Shown: positions 29,376 to 38,291, counted from the first letter of the stretch. The stretch is DNA of 64,000 bases from Brevundimonas lenta (GCF_014196335.1 NZ_JACIDM010000002.1:372001-436000), one strand, 5' to 3'. Numbers and translations: made by a program. Notes: generated by a model not told the origin, from the letters alone.

Positions 29376-31037
29376 ATGTCCGCAGAAGGCATCAGGCCTA
29401 AGGGGAACCGACTGTTCCTCAAGAAATCCGTAGCCCAGATCCAGAAAGAAGCCGCGAAAAGCGAGCTGAAGCGGACTCTCGGCCCGATCAACCTCATGAG
29501 CCTGGGCATCGGCGCCATCATCGGCGCCGGCATCTTCGTTCTGACCGGCCAGGTCGCCGCCGCCAACGCGGGCCCGGCCATCATGCTGTCGTTCGTCGTC
29601 GCCGGCATCGCCTGCGCCCTCGCCGGCCTGTGCTACGCCGAACTGGCCTCGACCATGCCGGTCTCCGGCTCGGCCTACACCTACGCCTACGGCACCCTCG
29701 GCGAAGTCTTCGCCTGGATCATGGGCTGGCTGCTGGTGCTGGAATACGGCGTCGCCGCCTCGACCGTCGCGGTCGGCTGGTCCGGCTACGTCGTCTCGAT
29801 CCTGCATGACTTCGGTCTGAGCGAGTCGATCTTCCCGACCATCCAGTACGCCGGTGGCGAAGGCCCGCAGTGGGCGACGCCGCTGGTCCAGCTGGTGCAG
29901 GACGCAGGCGCGACCTCCTTCCCGCTGACCGGCACCTTCAACCTGGTGGCCGCCATCGGCATCGCCGCCGTCTGCTCCCTGCTGGTGCTGGGCGTGTCGG
30001 AATCGGCCTCGATCAACAACATCATCGTGGTCATCAAGATCGTCGTCCTGCTGACCTTCATCGCGGTGGGCATCCAGTACATCAACCCGGCGAACTGGAC
30101 CCCGTTCATCCCTGAACCGACCGGCCAACCCGGCCAGTTCGGCGTCGGCGGCATCTTCCGCGGCGCGGCGATCATCTTCTTCGCCTACGTCGGCTTCGAA
30201 GCGGTCTCGACCGCTGCGGCCGAGGCCAAGAACCCGTCCAAGGACGTCCCGATCGGCATCCTCGGCGCCCTGATCGTCTGCACCCTGATCTACATGGCCG
30301 TCGCGGCCGTGATGACCGGCGTGGTTCCCTACCTCGAGCTCGCCAGCCCGGCGCCGGTGGCCGTCGCCATCGACCGCATGGGTCTGGAATGGGCCAATGT
30401 GCCGCTGGCTTCGGCCGCGGGCGGCCAGCTGAACCTGATCAGCTTCCTGATCAAGATCGGCGCGATCACCGGCCTGTCCTCGGTCATGCTGGTGCTGTGC
30501 TACGGCCAGACGCGCATCTTCTACACCATGGCCCGGGACGGCCTGCTGCCGAAGGCCTTCGCCATCGTGCACCCGAAGTTCCGCACGCCCTGGATCGGCA
30601 CCATCGTGCTCGGCATCCTGATCGCCATCGCGGCGGCCTTCCTGCCGATCTCGATCCTCGGCGACCTGGTGTCGCTGGGCACCGCCACGGCCTTCGCCAT
30701 CGTCTGCCTGAGCGTCATCTTCCTGCGCATCAAGCACCCGGAGATGGAGCGTCCGTTCAAGGTCCCGGGCGGCATCTTCACGGCGGTTCTGGGCATCCTG
30801 GCCTGCCTGTTCCTGGCCAGCCAGAACCTGATCCCGATGTTCCAGCACGCGGCGGAGGACAATCCCCTCCCGCTGATGCTGCTGGGCGGCTACGCGGCCG
30901 TCGGCGCGGTGATCTACATCATCTACGGCTTCTGGAACTCGAAGCTCGCCAAGGGCATCGACATCACGGAAGACGTGAAGCTGGAAAGCGCCGCCGAAGC
31001 CTTCGGTCGTGGCGTGGACAACAAGAAGGACGACTGA
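29376..31037 (+). CDS. APC-superfamily amino acid permease (cationic amino acid transporter type)
   Basis: 553 residues from ATG 29376 with AAGGGGGCGAG upstream; the frame is open far upstream through antisense hrpB, which is not coding. About 12-14 membrane helices. The first helix carries GIGAIIGAGIFVLTG, the APC substrate-backbone motif, and a loop has FFAYVGFEAVSTAAAEAKNP, typical of the CAT/YfnA group. It probably imports amino acids by proton symport; the substrate is not decided. A strong terminator follows. Confidence 0.92.
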   Translation: MSAEGIRPKGNRLFLKKSVAQIQKEAAKSELKRTLGPINLMSLGIGAIIGAGIFVLTGQVAAANAGPAIMLSFVVAGIACALAGLCYAELASTMPVSGSAYTYAYGTLGEVFAWIMGWLLVLEYGVAASTVAVGWSGYVVSILHDFGLSESIFPTIQYAGGEGPQWATPLVQLVQDAGATSFPLTGTFNLVAAIGIAAVCSLLVLGVSESASINNIIVVIKIVVLLTFIAVGIQYINPANWTPFIPEPTGQPGQFGVGGIFRGAAIIFFAYVGFEAVSTAAAEAKNPSKDVPIGILGALIVCTLIYMAVAAVMTGVVPYLELASPAPVAVAIDRMGLEWANVPLASAAGGQLNLISFLIKIGAITGLSSVMLVLCYGQTRIFYTMARDGLLPKAFAIVHPKFRTPWIGTIVLGILIAIAAAFLPISILGDLVSLGTATAFAIVCLSVIFLRIKHPEMERPFKVPGGIFTAVLGILACLFLASQNLIPMFQHAAEDNPLPLMLLGGYAAVGAVIYIIYGFWNSKLAKGIDITEDVKLESAAEAFGRGVDNKKDD

Positions 31038-31061
31038 TCTCCGGATCGGTCCTGAAAGACG

Positions 31062-31092
31062 AAGGCCCGGGGTTCGCCCCGGGCCTTTTTCT
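31062..31092 (+). terminator. Rho-independent terminator of the amino acid permease
   Basis: AGGCCCGGGG-TTCG-CCCCGGGCCT stem with a stable UUCG tetraloop followed by TTTTTCTTT, about 25 bases after the stop. Confidence 0.95.
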
Positions 31093-31145
31093 TTGTCCCA
31101 TTGCCCGCCGCCCGCGCCTCCCCTACAGGCTTGGACAGAACCTGG

Positions 31146-31230
31146 GCGGATGTGGCGGAACTGGTAGACGCACTGGATTTAGGTTCCAGCGCCGCAAGGC
31201 GTGGAGGTTCGAGTCCTCTCATCCGCACCA
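31146..31230 (+). tRNA. tRNA-Leu (anticodon UAG)
   Basis: 85 nt with encoded CCA. Acceptor GCGGATG pairs with CATCCGC. The anticodon stem CTGGA/TCCAG holds loop TTTAGGT, anticodon TAG. The long class II variable arm (GCCGCAAGGC region) fits Leu. GGTTCGAGTC forms the T-arm. A promoter-like TTGCCC-N16-CTACAG lies at 31101-31128. Confidence 0.97.
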
Positions 31231-31303
31231 TCCTGCTTCGCCCGTGCGGGCTTCGCAGGACAGGTCCCCGACAGAGCTTGCGAAGCAGGATGTCCTGCGA
31301 AGC
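31231..31303. repeat. Interleaved inverted repeats after tRNA-Leu
   Basis: TCCTGCTTCGC (31231-31241) pairs with 31280-31290, and GCTTCGCAGGACA (31250-31262) pairs with 31291-31303. The arms are interleaved (A-B-A'-B'). Locally each half is also a hairpin (31231-31260 and 31285-31298). There is no T-tract. Confidence 0.7.
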
Positions 31304-31409
31304 CTCGGCGTAGCAGGGCGATCTCTCACACCATGACTTGATCCGCGGCATCAGTAAGTCATGCCCGAAGAGTTCTTGCTTTGTTCTCATTCGATGCTAT
31401 CGTTCCTTC

Positions 31410-32483
31410 ATGGCCGAGGCAGCGAAAGGACGGGGTGCGCGATCGAATGCGACCGGGCGCCATGAGCCTGAAAAGGTCGAGGCCTTCGATGACGGATGGA
31501 CCGCCGACGACGTCGAGGCCGCGCCGCTGCGCACGACCCTGACGCCGGAACGGGCCCGGACGATCATCGCGAAGAACACCAGTCCGGACGTCGGTTTCGA
31601 CCGGTCCATCAACCCCTACAAGGGCTGCGAACATGGCTGCATCTACTGCTACGCCCGTCCGTCCCATGCCTGGATGGGCCTATCCCCGGGCCTGGATTTC
31701 GAGAGCCGGCTCTTCTTCAAGCCAGAGGCCGCGGGTCTGCTGGAGCAGGAGCTCTGCAAGCCCCGATACGTCTGCAAACGCATCCACATAGGCGGCAACA
31801 CCGACCCCTATCAGCCGGTCGAGCGCGAGCTGAAATCGACGCGCTCGATCCTGGAGGTGATGCAGCGGTTCAATCACCCCTTCAGCATCATCACCAAGTC
31901 GGTGCTGATCGCCCGCGACGTCGACATCCTCGGGCCCATGGGCCGCGAGGGTCTGGCCTCGGCCTTCGTCTCCATCACCACACTGGATCGCGGTCTGGCC
32001 CGGGCGATGGAGCCCCGCGCGTCGACACCGGCCAAACGGCTGGAGGCGATCAGCCGGCTTGCCGAGGCGGGCGTCCCCGTGGGCGTCGGCTTCGCCCCGG
32101 TCATCCCCGGCCTCAACGACCATGAGCTCGAGTCCGTGCTGGAGGCGGCGGCCAAGGCCGGGGCGACCTCGGCCATGTACGTGACCCTGCGTCTGCCGCT
32201 GGAAATCAAGGATCTGTTCCGCGAATGGCTGGCCGACGCGCGTCCGGACCGCGCCGCCCGCGTCATGTCCCTGGTCCGCCAGACCCGCGGCGGCCGCGAC
32301 TACGACCCCGACTGGACCACGCGCATGAAGGGTTCAGGCCCGGTGGCCGACCTGATCGCCACCCGCTTCCACGCCGCCATCAAACGCTACGGCCTCGACG
32401 CCTCGCGCACGCCTCTGGACGAGACCAAATTCCGGGTGCCGGCGAGCGCGCGGAAACAGATGGACCTGTTCGACGCGGCATGA
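31410..32483 (+). CDS. PA0069-family radical SAM protein
   Basis: 357 residues from ATG 31410; an in-frame start at 31338 adds residues without family similarity. The radical SAM cluster motif is CEHGCIYCYAR (CX3CX2C) near residue 75, in the context INPYKGCEHGCIYCYARPSH. HIGGNTDPYQPVE further on is typical of the SplB-like/PA0069 group. These enzymes make a 5'-deoxyadenosyl radical; the substrate of this family is unknown, with DNA or RNA repair often suggested from the SPL-like sequence. Confidence 0.9.
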   Translation: MAEAAKGRGARSNATGRHEPEKVEAFDDGWTADDVEAAPLRTTLTPERARTIIAKNTSPDVGFDRSINPYKGCEHGCIYCYARPSHAWMGLSPGLDFESRLFFKPEAAGLLEQELCKPRYVCKRIHIGGNTDPYQPVERELKSTRSILEVMQRFNHPFSIITKSVLIARDVDILGPMGREGLASAFVSITTLDRGLARAMEPRASTPAKRLEAISRLAEAGVPVGVGFAPVIPGLNDHELESVLEAAAKAGATSAMYVTLRLPLEIKDLFREWLADARPDRAARVMSLVRQTRGGRDYDPDWTTRMKGSGPVADLIATRFHAAIKRYGLDASRTPLDETKFRVPASARKQMDLFDAA

Positions 32484-32486
32484 GCC

Positions 32487-33734
32487 TCAGCGTTTGAAGA
32501 TTCCCACCAGCTCCACATGCGCCGACCACAGGAACTGGTCGACGGGCATGACCCGTTCCAGCGTGAAACCGGCGTCCAGCAGGACGCGGGCGTCGCGGGC
32601 GAAGGTGACGGGGTTGCAGGAGACGTAGACGACGGTCGAAGCCTTGGTCTGGGCGATCTGCTGGGTCTGCTCCAGGGCGCCGGCGCGGGGCGGGTCCAGC
32701 ACGATGGCGTCGCAGCCGCGCAGGTCGTAGGGGGCGAGCGGCCGGCGGAACAGGTCGCGGGCGTGGGCCTCGATGGCTTTCAGCTTCCGCGCCGAACCGA
32801 TGCCGGCCTTCAGCGCGGCGATGCCGGGCGCCGAGGCGTCGGCGGCCAGCACCGGCGCGACCGTGGCCAGCGGGAAGGTGAAGGCCCCTGCCCCGCAGAA
32901 CAGGTCGGCGACCTTCTTCGCGCCCTTCACGGCGGCGACGGCGCGCTCGACCATGGCCTCCTCGGCGGGCCGTGCGGCCTGCAGGAAGCCGCCGGCGGGC
33001 AGCGGGATGGTGGCCGGGCCGAAGGCGATCATCGGCTGGCGCGCCATGACCAGGGTGTCCCCGGCCAGGCTCAGACGGGCCAGGTCGGCGGCGTTCGCGG
33101 CCTCGATGGCGCGCATCTGGGCGTCGCGGGACAGGCCGCCGCCCGAACGGCGCTCGACCCCGGTGACATCGACGTCCAGGCCGGACAGCGTCCAGGTGGC
33201 GTGCACGGTCGGCGCGGACTTCGGATGTTCGAGGAAGGCGTCGGCGATCCGGGCCAACGCCGGGAAGGCCGCGACCAGGCGGGGATCGGCCACCGGACAG
33301 GCCGTGACCTCGACCAGTCGCCAGCTCTTGCGCGCCTTGAAGCCGAGAAGCACGCGGCCGTCCGGACCGCGGCGCGCGTGCAGGGCCACGCGGCGGCGCG
33401 TGCCGGGCGCGACGGCGACGGTCGCCTCGATCTCCGTTTCGATGCCCTCTCGCGCCAGGGCCAGACGGACCTGCTCGCGCTTCCAGTCCAGATACGGGCC
33501 GGCCGCCCAGTGCTGCAGCGAACAGCCGCCGCAATCACCGTAGTGCGGCGAGACGGGCGGCACGCGCTCGGGACTGGCCGTGAGGATCTCGACGTCCTCC
33601 AGCCGGCCGTCGTTGACGACGCCGCGCACGGTTTCGCCCGGCAGGGTCAGGGGCGCGAACACCGGACCCGTTGGCGTCTCGGCGATCCCGTCGCCCTGCC
33701 CGCCTACGCGCGAGATGATCAGCGTCTCCGTCAT
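32487..33734 (-). CDS. TrmA/RlmD-type 5-methyluridine RNA methyltransferase
   Basis: 415 residues. A short N-terminal TRAM-like part (GGQGDGIAETPTGPVFAPLTLPGE order) is followed by an iron-sulfur region and a Rossmann methyltransferase domain: motif I VADLFCGAGAFTFPLA near 285, DPPRAG near 345 and the catalytic Cys in YVSCNP near 372. The cluster region reads VSPHYGDCGGCSLQHW, with Ser where RlmD-like enzymes have the first of four Cys; the later Cys in TACPVAD is present. It should make m5U in 23S rRNA or tRNA. Four bases separate its stop from the convergent radical SAM stop. Confidence 0.9.
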   Translation of the reverse strand: MTETLIISRVGGQGDGIAETPTGPVFAPLTLPGETVRGVVNDGRLEDVEILTASPERVPPVSPHYGDCGGCSLQHWAAGPYLDWKREQVRLALAREGIETEIEATVAVAPGTRRRVALHARRGPDGRVLLGFKARKSWRLVEVTACPVADPRLVAAFPALARIADAFLEHPKSAPTVHATWTLSGLDVDVTGVERRSGGGLSRDAQMRAIEAANAADLARLSLAGDTLVMARQPMIAFGPATIPLPAGGFLQAARPAEEAMVERAVAAVKGAKKVADLFCGAGAFTFPLATVAPVLAADASAPGIAALKAGIGSARKLKAIEAHARDLFRRPLAPYDLRGCDAIVLDPPRAGALEQTQQIAQTKASTVVYVSCNPVTFARDARVLLDAGFTLERVMPVDQFLWSAHVELVGIFKR

Positions 33735-33884
33735 CCGGCGCTTCTAGCGGGACCGGAGCCCCGGCGAAACCTGAACGAAGATGAACGTCGCGATCAAAGG
33801 CCGTTCAGTTTCGAACGCCTAGAAACGAGGTCACAGGACAGGAAGCCCCCGTCTCCCGGTCCGCCCACAAACCCAGGACGCCGC

Positions 33885-34523
33885 ATGTTCGCCTCCCCGA
33901 TCCGCAAGGCCGCCGCCGGAGCCGCCGTTCTCGCCGCAGCGGGCGTCATCCTGGCCCCCGCCGCCGCCTCGGCGCAGAGCTATCAGCCCTATCCGCAGAG
34001 CTATGGCTACGATCAGTCGTACGGCCAGGACCGTTACGGGTCGGATCGCTACGACAGCCGCTACAACAATCCGCAGTACTGCCGCAGCGACCGTAACCAG
34101 CGCGTCGCGGCCGGCGCCACCTTCGGCGCGGCCCTGGGCGCCATCGCCGGCTCGCAGGTCGCTGCCCGCGGCAACCGCACCGAAGGCAGCCTGATCGGCG
34201 GCGTGCTCGGCGCCGTTCTCGGCGGCGGCGCCGGCAACAGCACGGCCCGCGACTGCGGCTACTACGATCGCTCCAGCAGCTCGTACCAGTACGACCGCGG
34301 CTACTACGACCAGGGCCGCTACGACCAGAGCCGCTACGACGACCGGTACGCCAACGACAGCCGCTACGGCTACGACACGCGCTACGCCTCGGATGATCGC
34401 TACGGCTACGACAACCGCGATCGCTCGAACGAACGCTACGGCTGCCGCACGGTCTCGGTCCGCAGCACGGATTGGAACGGCCGCGTCGTGACCCGCTACG
34501 AAGAGGTCTGCAACGGCAACTAA
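33885..34523 (+). CDS. Exported glycine-zipper protein with Tyr/Asp/Arg-rich repeats
   Basis: 212 residues from ATG 33885; the frame is open upstream through antisense DNA. Signal peptide ends ASAQS. A Tyr/Asp/Gln-rich stretch (SYGYDQSYGQDRYGSDRYDS) precedes a glycine-zipper helix hairpin (GATFGAALGAIAGSQVAARG then SLIGGVLGAVLGGGAGNS), the '2TM glycine zipper' module of surface antigen-like proteins. Residues ~125-190 repeat YD/RY units such as DRGYYDQGRYDQSRYDDRY. Two paired Cys lie near the end. Probably membrane-associated envelope protein of unknown role. Confidence 0.82.
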   Translation: MFASPIRKAAAGAAVLAAAGVILAPAAASAQSYQPYPQSYGYDQSYGQDRYGSDRYDSRYNNPQYCRSDRNQRVAAGATFGAALGAIAGSQVAARGNRTEGSLIGGVLGAVLGGGAGNSTARDCGYYDRSSSSYQYDRGYYDQGRYDQSRYDDRYANDSRYGYDTRYASDDRYGYDNRDRSNERYGCRTVSVRSTDWNGRVVTRYEEVCNGN

Positions 34524-34575
34524 CAGGATCGCGTCGCTGATTATCTTTCAGCCCCCCTGTCGATCAGCGATGCGA

Positions 34576-34607
34576 GAGCCGCCGGTGGAGAAATCCACCG
34601 GCGGTTT
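34576..34607 (+). terminator. Rho-independent terminator of the glycine-zipper gene
   Basis: CCGCCGGTGGA-GAAA-TCCACCGGCGG stem followed by TTTCTACTT, about 55 bases after the stop. Stable GNRA-type loop; the T-tract is short. Confidence 0.8.
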
Positions 34608-34623
34608 CTACTTGTTCAGGGCG

Positions 34624-34657
34624 CTATCGCCCGCGACGCGGTCGCTCGCTGCTTGAG
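34624..34657 (+). repeat. 34-bp dispersed repeat, copy 1 (downstream of tlyA)
   Basis: Starts CTATCGC and ends CGCTGCTTGAG. It has the same length as 38250-38283 and differs in two short internal blocks of 4-5 bases. The two copies lie in the same orientation at either end of the tlyA-valS operon. Confidence 0.6.
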
Positions 34658-34668
34658 CGCAGAGCTGC

Positions 34669-34755
34669 GCGAAGCGCCAGGCCGCGTCGGGTCGAGAAGG
34701 CGGAGCCTTCTGAGCGCGGCCCAATGGATGCGAAGCGCCAGGCCGCGTCGGGTCG
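34669..34755 (+). repeat. Two 26-bp direct repeats, each followed by a hairpin
   Basis: A 26-bp unit beginning GCGAAGCGCCAGGCCGCGTC occurs at 34669-34694 and 34730-34755, 61 bp apart. Each copy is followed by a short stem (AGAAGGC-GGA-GCCTTCT after the first; GGCCCCGAAGGGCC after the second). This fills most of the gap between the glycine-zipper terminator and tlyA. Confidence 0.85.
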
Positions 34756-34783
34756 GGAGGCCCCGAAGGGCCGACGATCGCGG

Positions 34784-35515
34784 CTACTTCAATGAAGCCC
34801 AGAGCAGGTATTCGACGTTGCCGTCGCCGCCGGTGATGGGGCTTTCGGCGGTTTCGCGGACGGACCAGCCCTGCCCTTCCAGCCAGGCCGCGACGCGGTC
34901 CAGCGCCGCCTGGCGGGCCTCAGCGTCCTTGACCACGCCGCCGCGGCCGATCTCGCTGCGGCTGTCCATTTCGAACTGGGGTTTCACCAGGGTCACCAGG
35001 TCCGCGCCGGGCCCGGCCAGCGCCAGGGCGGCGGGCAGCACCTTGGCCAGGCCGATGAAGCTGGCGTCGCAGACGATCAGACCGGGCGCTTCCGGAACGA
35101 CGGCCGGCGTCAGATCGCGGGCGTCGGTCTTCTCCAGATTGGTCACGCGCGGGTCGCCGGCGATGCGCGGATGCATCTGCCCCTGGCCGACATCGACCGC
35201 ATGGACGTGGCGCGCGCCGCGTTCGAGGCAGACCTCGGTGAAGCCGCCGGTCGAGGCGCCGATGTCCAGCACCGCCCGGTCTGTGACCTGCACGGGCCAC
35301 AGGCTCAGGGCGTGATCCAGCTTCAGCGCCGCGCGGCCGACGAACCGGTGCGCGTCGGCGAAGGTCAGGTCGGCGTCGTCGGACACCAGCTGGGACGCGG
35401 CCTTCGCCGGTTCGCCGTCGACGGTGACCTTGCCGGCCTCGATCGCCGCCTTCGCCCGGGCCCGGCTTTCAGCCAGACCACGGGCGACCAGCAGCTGATC
35501 CAGCCGCGACTTCAC
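34784..35515 (-). CDS. tlyA: TlyA-family rRNA 2'-O-methyltransferase
   Basis: 243 residues. N-terminal S4 RNA-binding domain (RLDQLLVARGLAESRARAKA, residues 4-24) followed by an FtsJ-type Rossmann domain: motif I VLDIGASTGGFTEVCLERGA near 85, then CDASFIGL near 150 and VKPQFE near 178. The K-D-K-E set of 2'-O-methyltransferases appears intact (Lys in RAALKLD, Asp in CDAS, Lys in VKPQ). In mycobacteria TlyA methylates 16S and 23S rRNA. ATG overlaps the valS stop as ATGA. Confidence 0.93.
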   Translation of the reverse strand: MKSRLDQLLVARGLAESRARAKAAIEAGKVTVDGEPAKAASQLVSDDADLTFADAHRFVGRAALKLDHALSLWPVQVTDRAVLDIGASTGGFTEVCLERGARHVHAVDVGQGQMHPRIAGDPRVTNLEKTDARDLTPAVVPEAPGLIVCDASFIGLAKVLPAALALAGPGADLVTLVKPQFEMDSRSEIGRGGVVKDAEARQAALDRVAAWLEGQGWSVRETAESPITGGDGNVEYLLWASLK

Positions 35516-38229
35516 CCCACCGCGTCCAGACGGGCCAGGGCGGCTTCCAGCTTGGTCTTCCCGGCCTCGGCCTCGGCCAGTTTCTCGCGCTGCTCGTCGA
35601 CGACTTCAGGGGCGGCGCGCGACACGAAATTGGGATTGCCCAGCTTCTTGTTCACGTGACCGATGTCGCTTTCGAAGACCGCGATCTCCTTCAGCAGACG
35701 GGCCCGCTCGGCGGCCAGGTCGATGATCCCCGCCAGCGACAGGGCCGCCGTGGCTCCGCCCGAGACGAAGGTCATGGCCCCGGCCGGCGCGGCGTCGGCG
35801 GTCGTCAGCTCGGACACCCGGCCCAGCGTCAGGATCAGGTCGCGGTGGCGCCCGATGCGCTCCGCCGTGCCTGCGTCCGGCGCGACGAAGGCCAGCGGCG
35901 GCTTGGCCGACGGCGGCACGTTCATCTCGGCCCGCAGCTGGCGGATCTCGGTGACCAGGTCGACCAGCCAGCCGATCTCCGCTTCCGCCGAGGCGTCGAC
36001 GAAGGCGTCCGGCAGTTCCGGCCACGACGCGCCGATCAGGGTCGCCTCGGTGCGCGGCGCGCCTTCTTCGGCCAGCTTGTCCCACAGCTCCTCGGTGATG
36101 AAGGGCATCACCGGGTGCATCAGCTTCAGCGTCTGGTCGAGCGTCCAGGCGGTCATGGCGCGGGTCTCGGCCCTGGCCGCCTCGTCGGCGCCGTTGAACA
36201 CCGGCTTGGCCAGTTCCAGGTACCAGTCGCAGAAGACGTTCCAGACGAAGCGGTACAACGCCGAGGCGGCGTCGTCGAAACGACCGCCCTCGATGGCTTC
36301 CGACACCTGACGCTCGGCCTTGGTCAGCTCGCCGCGGATCCAGCGGTTGATGGTCTGCTGCACGCCGGCGGGGTCGAAGCCCTCGGCGCGCTGCGCCTCG
36401 TTCATCTGCGAGAAGCGCGCGGCGTTCCACAGCTTGGTGCCGAAGTTGCGATAACCTTCAATGCGTTGCTTCGACAATTTGATGTCGCGTGTGCCCGACA
36501 GGATGGCCATGGTGAAGCGCAGCGGGTCGGCGCCCAGCTCGTCCACGATGTCGAGGGGGTCGATGACGTTCCCCTTCGACTTGCTCATCTTCTGGCCCTT
36601 CTCGTCGCGGACCAGGCCGTTGATGATGACCCGCTTGAACGGAACCTCATCCATGAAGTGAAGTCCCATCATCATCATCCGGGCGACCCAGAAGAAAATG
36701 ATGTCGGCAGCCGTCACCAGATCGGCGGTCGGATAGAACCGAGCGAGGTCGTCGGTCTTCTCCGGCCAGCCCATGGTCGAGAACGGCCACAGGGCCGAGC
36801 TGAACCAGGTGTCGAGCACGTCCTCGTCCTGACGCAGCGTCTTGCCGCCGGCGGCGGCCTGGGCGGCCTCCTCCGACTCCTCGACGTAGATATTGCCGTC
36901 CTCGTCGTACCAGGCCGGAATGCGGTGGCCCCACCAGAGCTGGCGCGAGATGCACCACGGCTCGATGTTGCGCAGCCATTCGAAATAGATCTTCGAATAG
37001 CTGGCCGGTTCGAAGGTGGTGTCGCCCTGCTCCACCGCCTTGATGGCCGGCTGCGCCAGCGTGTGGGCGTCGACGTACCACTGGTCAGTCAGCCACGGCT
37101 CGATGACCACGCCCGAACGGTCGCCGTGCGGGATGACGTGGCGGGTCTTCTCGATCTCCTTCAGCCAGCCCTCTTCCTCGGCGCGAGCGACGATCGCCTT
37201 CCGCGCAGCGAAGCGGTCCATGCCCTCGTAGGTCGCAGGCACGTCCGGCGTGTCGGCGGCGGTGATGCGGCCGAAAGCGTCCATGACGTTCAGCGCCTGC
37301 AGCCCGGCGCGCTTGCCGACCTGGAAGTCGTTGAAGTCATGCGCCGGGGTGATCTTCACCGCGCCCGAGCCCTTGGTCGGATCGGCGTAGTCGTCGGCGA
37401 CGATCTGAATGCGACGGCCGACGATCGGCAGGGTCACGAATTTGCCGATCAGGCCCGCGTAGCGCTCGTCCGTCGGATGCACGGCCACGCCGGTGTCGCC
37501 CAGCATGGTCTCCGGGCGCGTCGTGGCGACGACGATGTAGTCGCGCGTCTCGTATTCCGTCGCCTTGCCGTCCTCGTCGAAGGCGACCGGGTGCTCATAG
37601 GTCACGCCGTCGGCCAGCGGATAGGCGAAATGCCAGTAGTGGCCGTCCATCTCGCGCTGCTCGACCTCGAGGTCCGAGATGGCGGTCTGGAAATGCGGAT
37701 CCCAGTTCACCAGCCGCTTGTCGCGGTAGATCAGGCCTTCCTTGAACAGCTGGACGAAGACCTTGCGGACGGCGACCTGCAGGGCCGGGTCCAGGGTGAA
37801 ACGCTCGCGCGACCAGTCGCACGACGCGCCCAGGCGGCGCAGCTGGTTCTGGATCGAGCCGGCGCTGGTCGCCTTCCACTCCCAGACCTTCTCCAGGAAG
37901 GCCTCGCGGCCCATTTCGCGCCGTCCGACGTTGCCCGCGGCGGCCAGCTGGCGCTCGACCACCATCTGGGTGGCGATGCCCGCGTGATCGGTGCCGGGCA
38001 GCCACAGTGCGGCCTTGCCCTTCATCCGGTGATAGCGGGTCAGGATGTCCTGCAGGGTGTTGTTCAGCGCGTGGCCGATGTGCAGCGAGCCCGTCACGTT
38101 CGGCGGCGGGATGACGATCGAATAGGCCTCGGCGGCGCCGTCCGTCTTCGGCGCGAACACGCCGCTCTCCTCCCACATCGCGTACAGGCGCGGTTCGGAG
38201 GCCTTGGGGTCGAAGGTCTTGTCGAGCAT
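35512..38229 (-). CDS. valS: Valyl-tRNA synthetase
   Basis: 905 residues. The HIGH element is PPPNVTGSLHIGHALN near residue 42 and the KMSKS element is GQKMSKSKGNVIDP near 545. The editing CP1 domain lies between, with GDTGVAVHPTDERY. The C-terminal anticodon-binding domain ends in a basic coiled coil (about 840-900) characteristic of ValRS. It charges tRNA-Val and hydrolyses Thr-tRNA-Val. First gene of valS-tlyA; a popZ terminator lies upstream. Confidence 0.98.
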   Translation of the reverse strand: MLDKTFDPKASEPRLYAMWEESGVFAPKTDGAAEAYSIVIPPPNVTGSLHIGHALNNTLQDILTRYHRMKGKAALWLPGTDHAGIATQMVVERQLAAAGNVGRREMGREAFLEKVWEWKATSAGSIQNQLRRLGASCDWSRERFTLDPALQVAVRKVFVQLFKEGLIYRDKRLVNWDPHFQTAISDLEVEQREMDGHYWHFAYPLADGVTYEHPVAFDEDGKATEYETRDYIVVATTRPETMLGDTGVAVHPTDERYAGLIGKFVTLPIVGRRIQIVADDYADPTKGSGAVKITPAHDFNDFQVGKRAGLQALNVMDAFGRITAADTPDVPATYEGMDRFAARKAIVARAEEEGWLKEIEKTRHVIPHGDRSGVVIEPWLTDQWYVDAHTLAQPAIKAVEQGDTTFEPASYSKIYFEWLRNIEPWCISRQLWWGHRIPAWYDEDGNIYVEESEEAAQAAAGGKTLRQDEDVLDTWFSSALWPFSTMGWPEKTDDLARFYPTADLVTAADIIFFWVARMMMMGLHFMDEVPFKRVIINGLVRDEKGQKMSKSKGNVIDPLDIVDELGADPLRFTMAILSGTRDIKLSKQRIEGYRNFGTKLWNAARFSQMNEAQRAEGFDPAGVQQTINRWIRGELTKAERQVSEAIEGGRFDDAASALYRFVWNVFCDWYLELAKPVFNGADEAARAETRAMTAWTLDQTLKLMHPVMPFITEELWDKLAEEGAPRTEATLIGASWPELPDAFVDASAEAEIGWLVDLVTEIRQLRAEMNVPPSAKPPLAFVAPDAGTAERIGRHRDLILTLGRVSELTTADAAPAGAMTFVSGGATAALSLAGIIDLAAERARLLKEIAVFESDIGHVNKKLGNPNFVSRAAPEVVDEQREKLAEAEAGKTKLEAALARLDAVG

Positions 38230-38249
38230 GGGGGAGGACTCTGGGTTCC

Positions 38250-38283
38250 CTATCGCGTCGCACGCGGTGCGCCGCTGCTTGAG
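38250..38283 (+). repeat. 34-bp dispersed repeat, copy 2 (upstream of valS)
   Basis: Matches 34624-34657 in length, ends and orientation (CTATCGC...ACGCGGT...CGCTGCTTGAG). It lies 20 bases upstream of the valS start. Confidence 0.6.
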
Positions 38284-38291
38284 GGGGTAGA

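Noticed and set aside
31383-31406. Possible LexA box upstream of the radical SAM gene
   Set aside because: Two GTTC motifs are 15 bases apart instead of 7; it does not fit GTTC-N7-GTTC.
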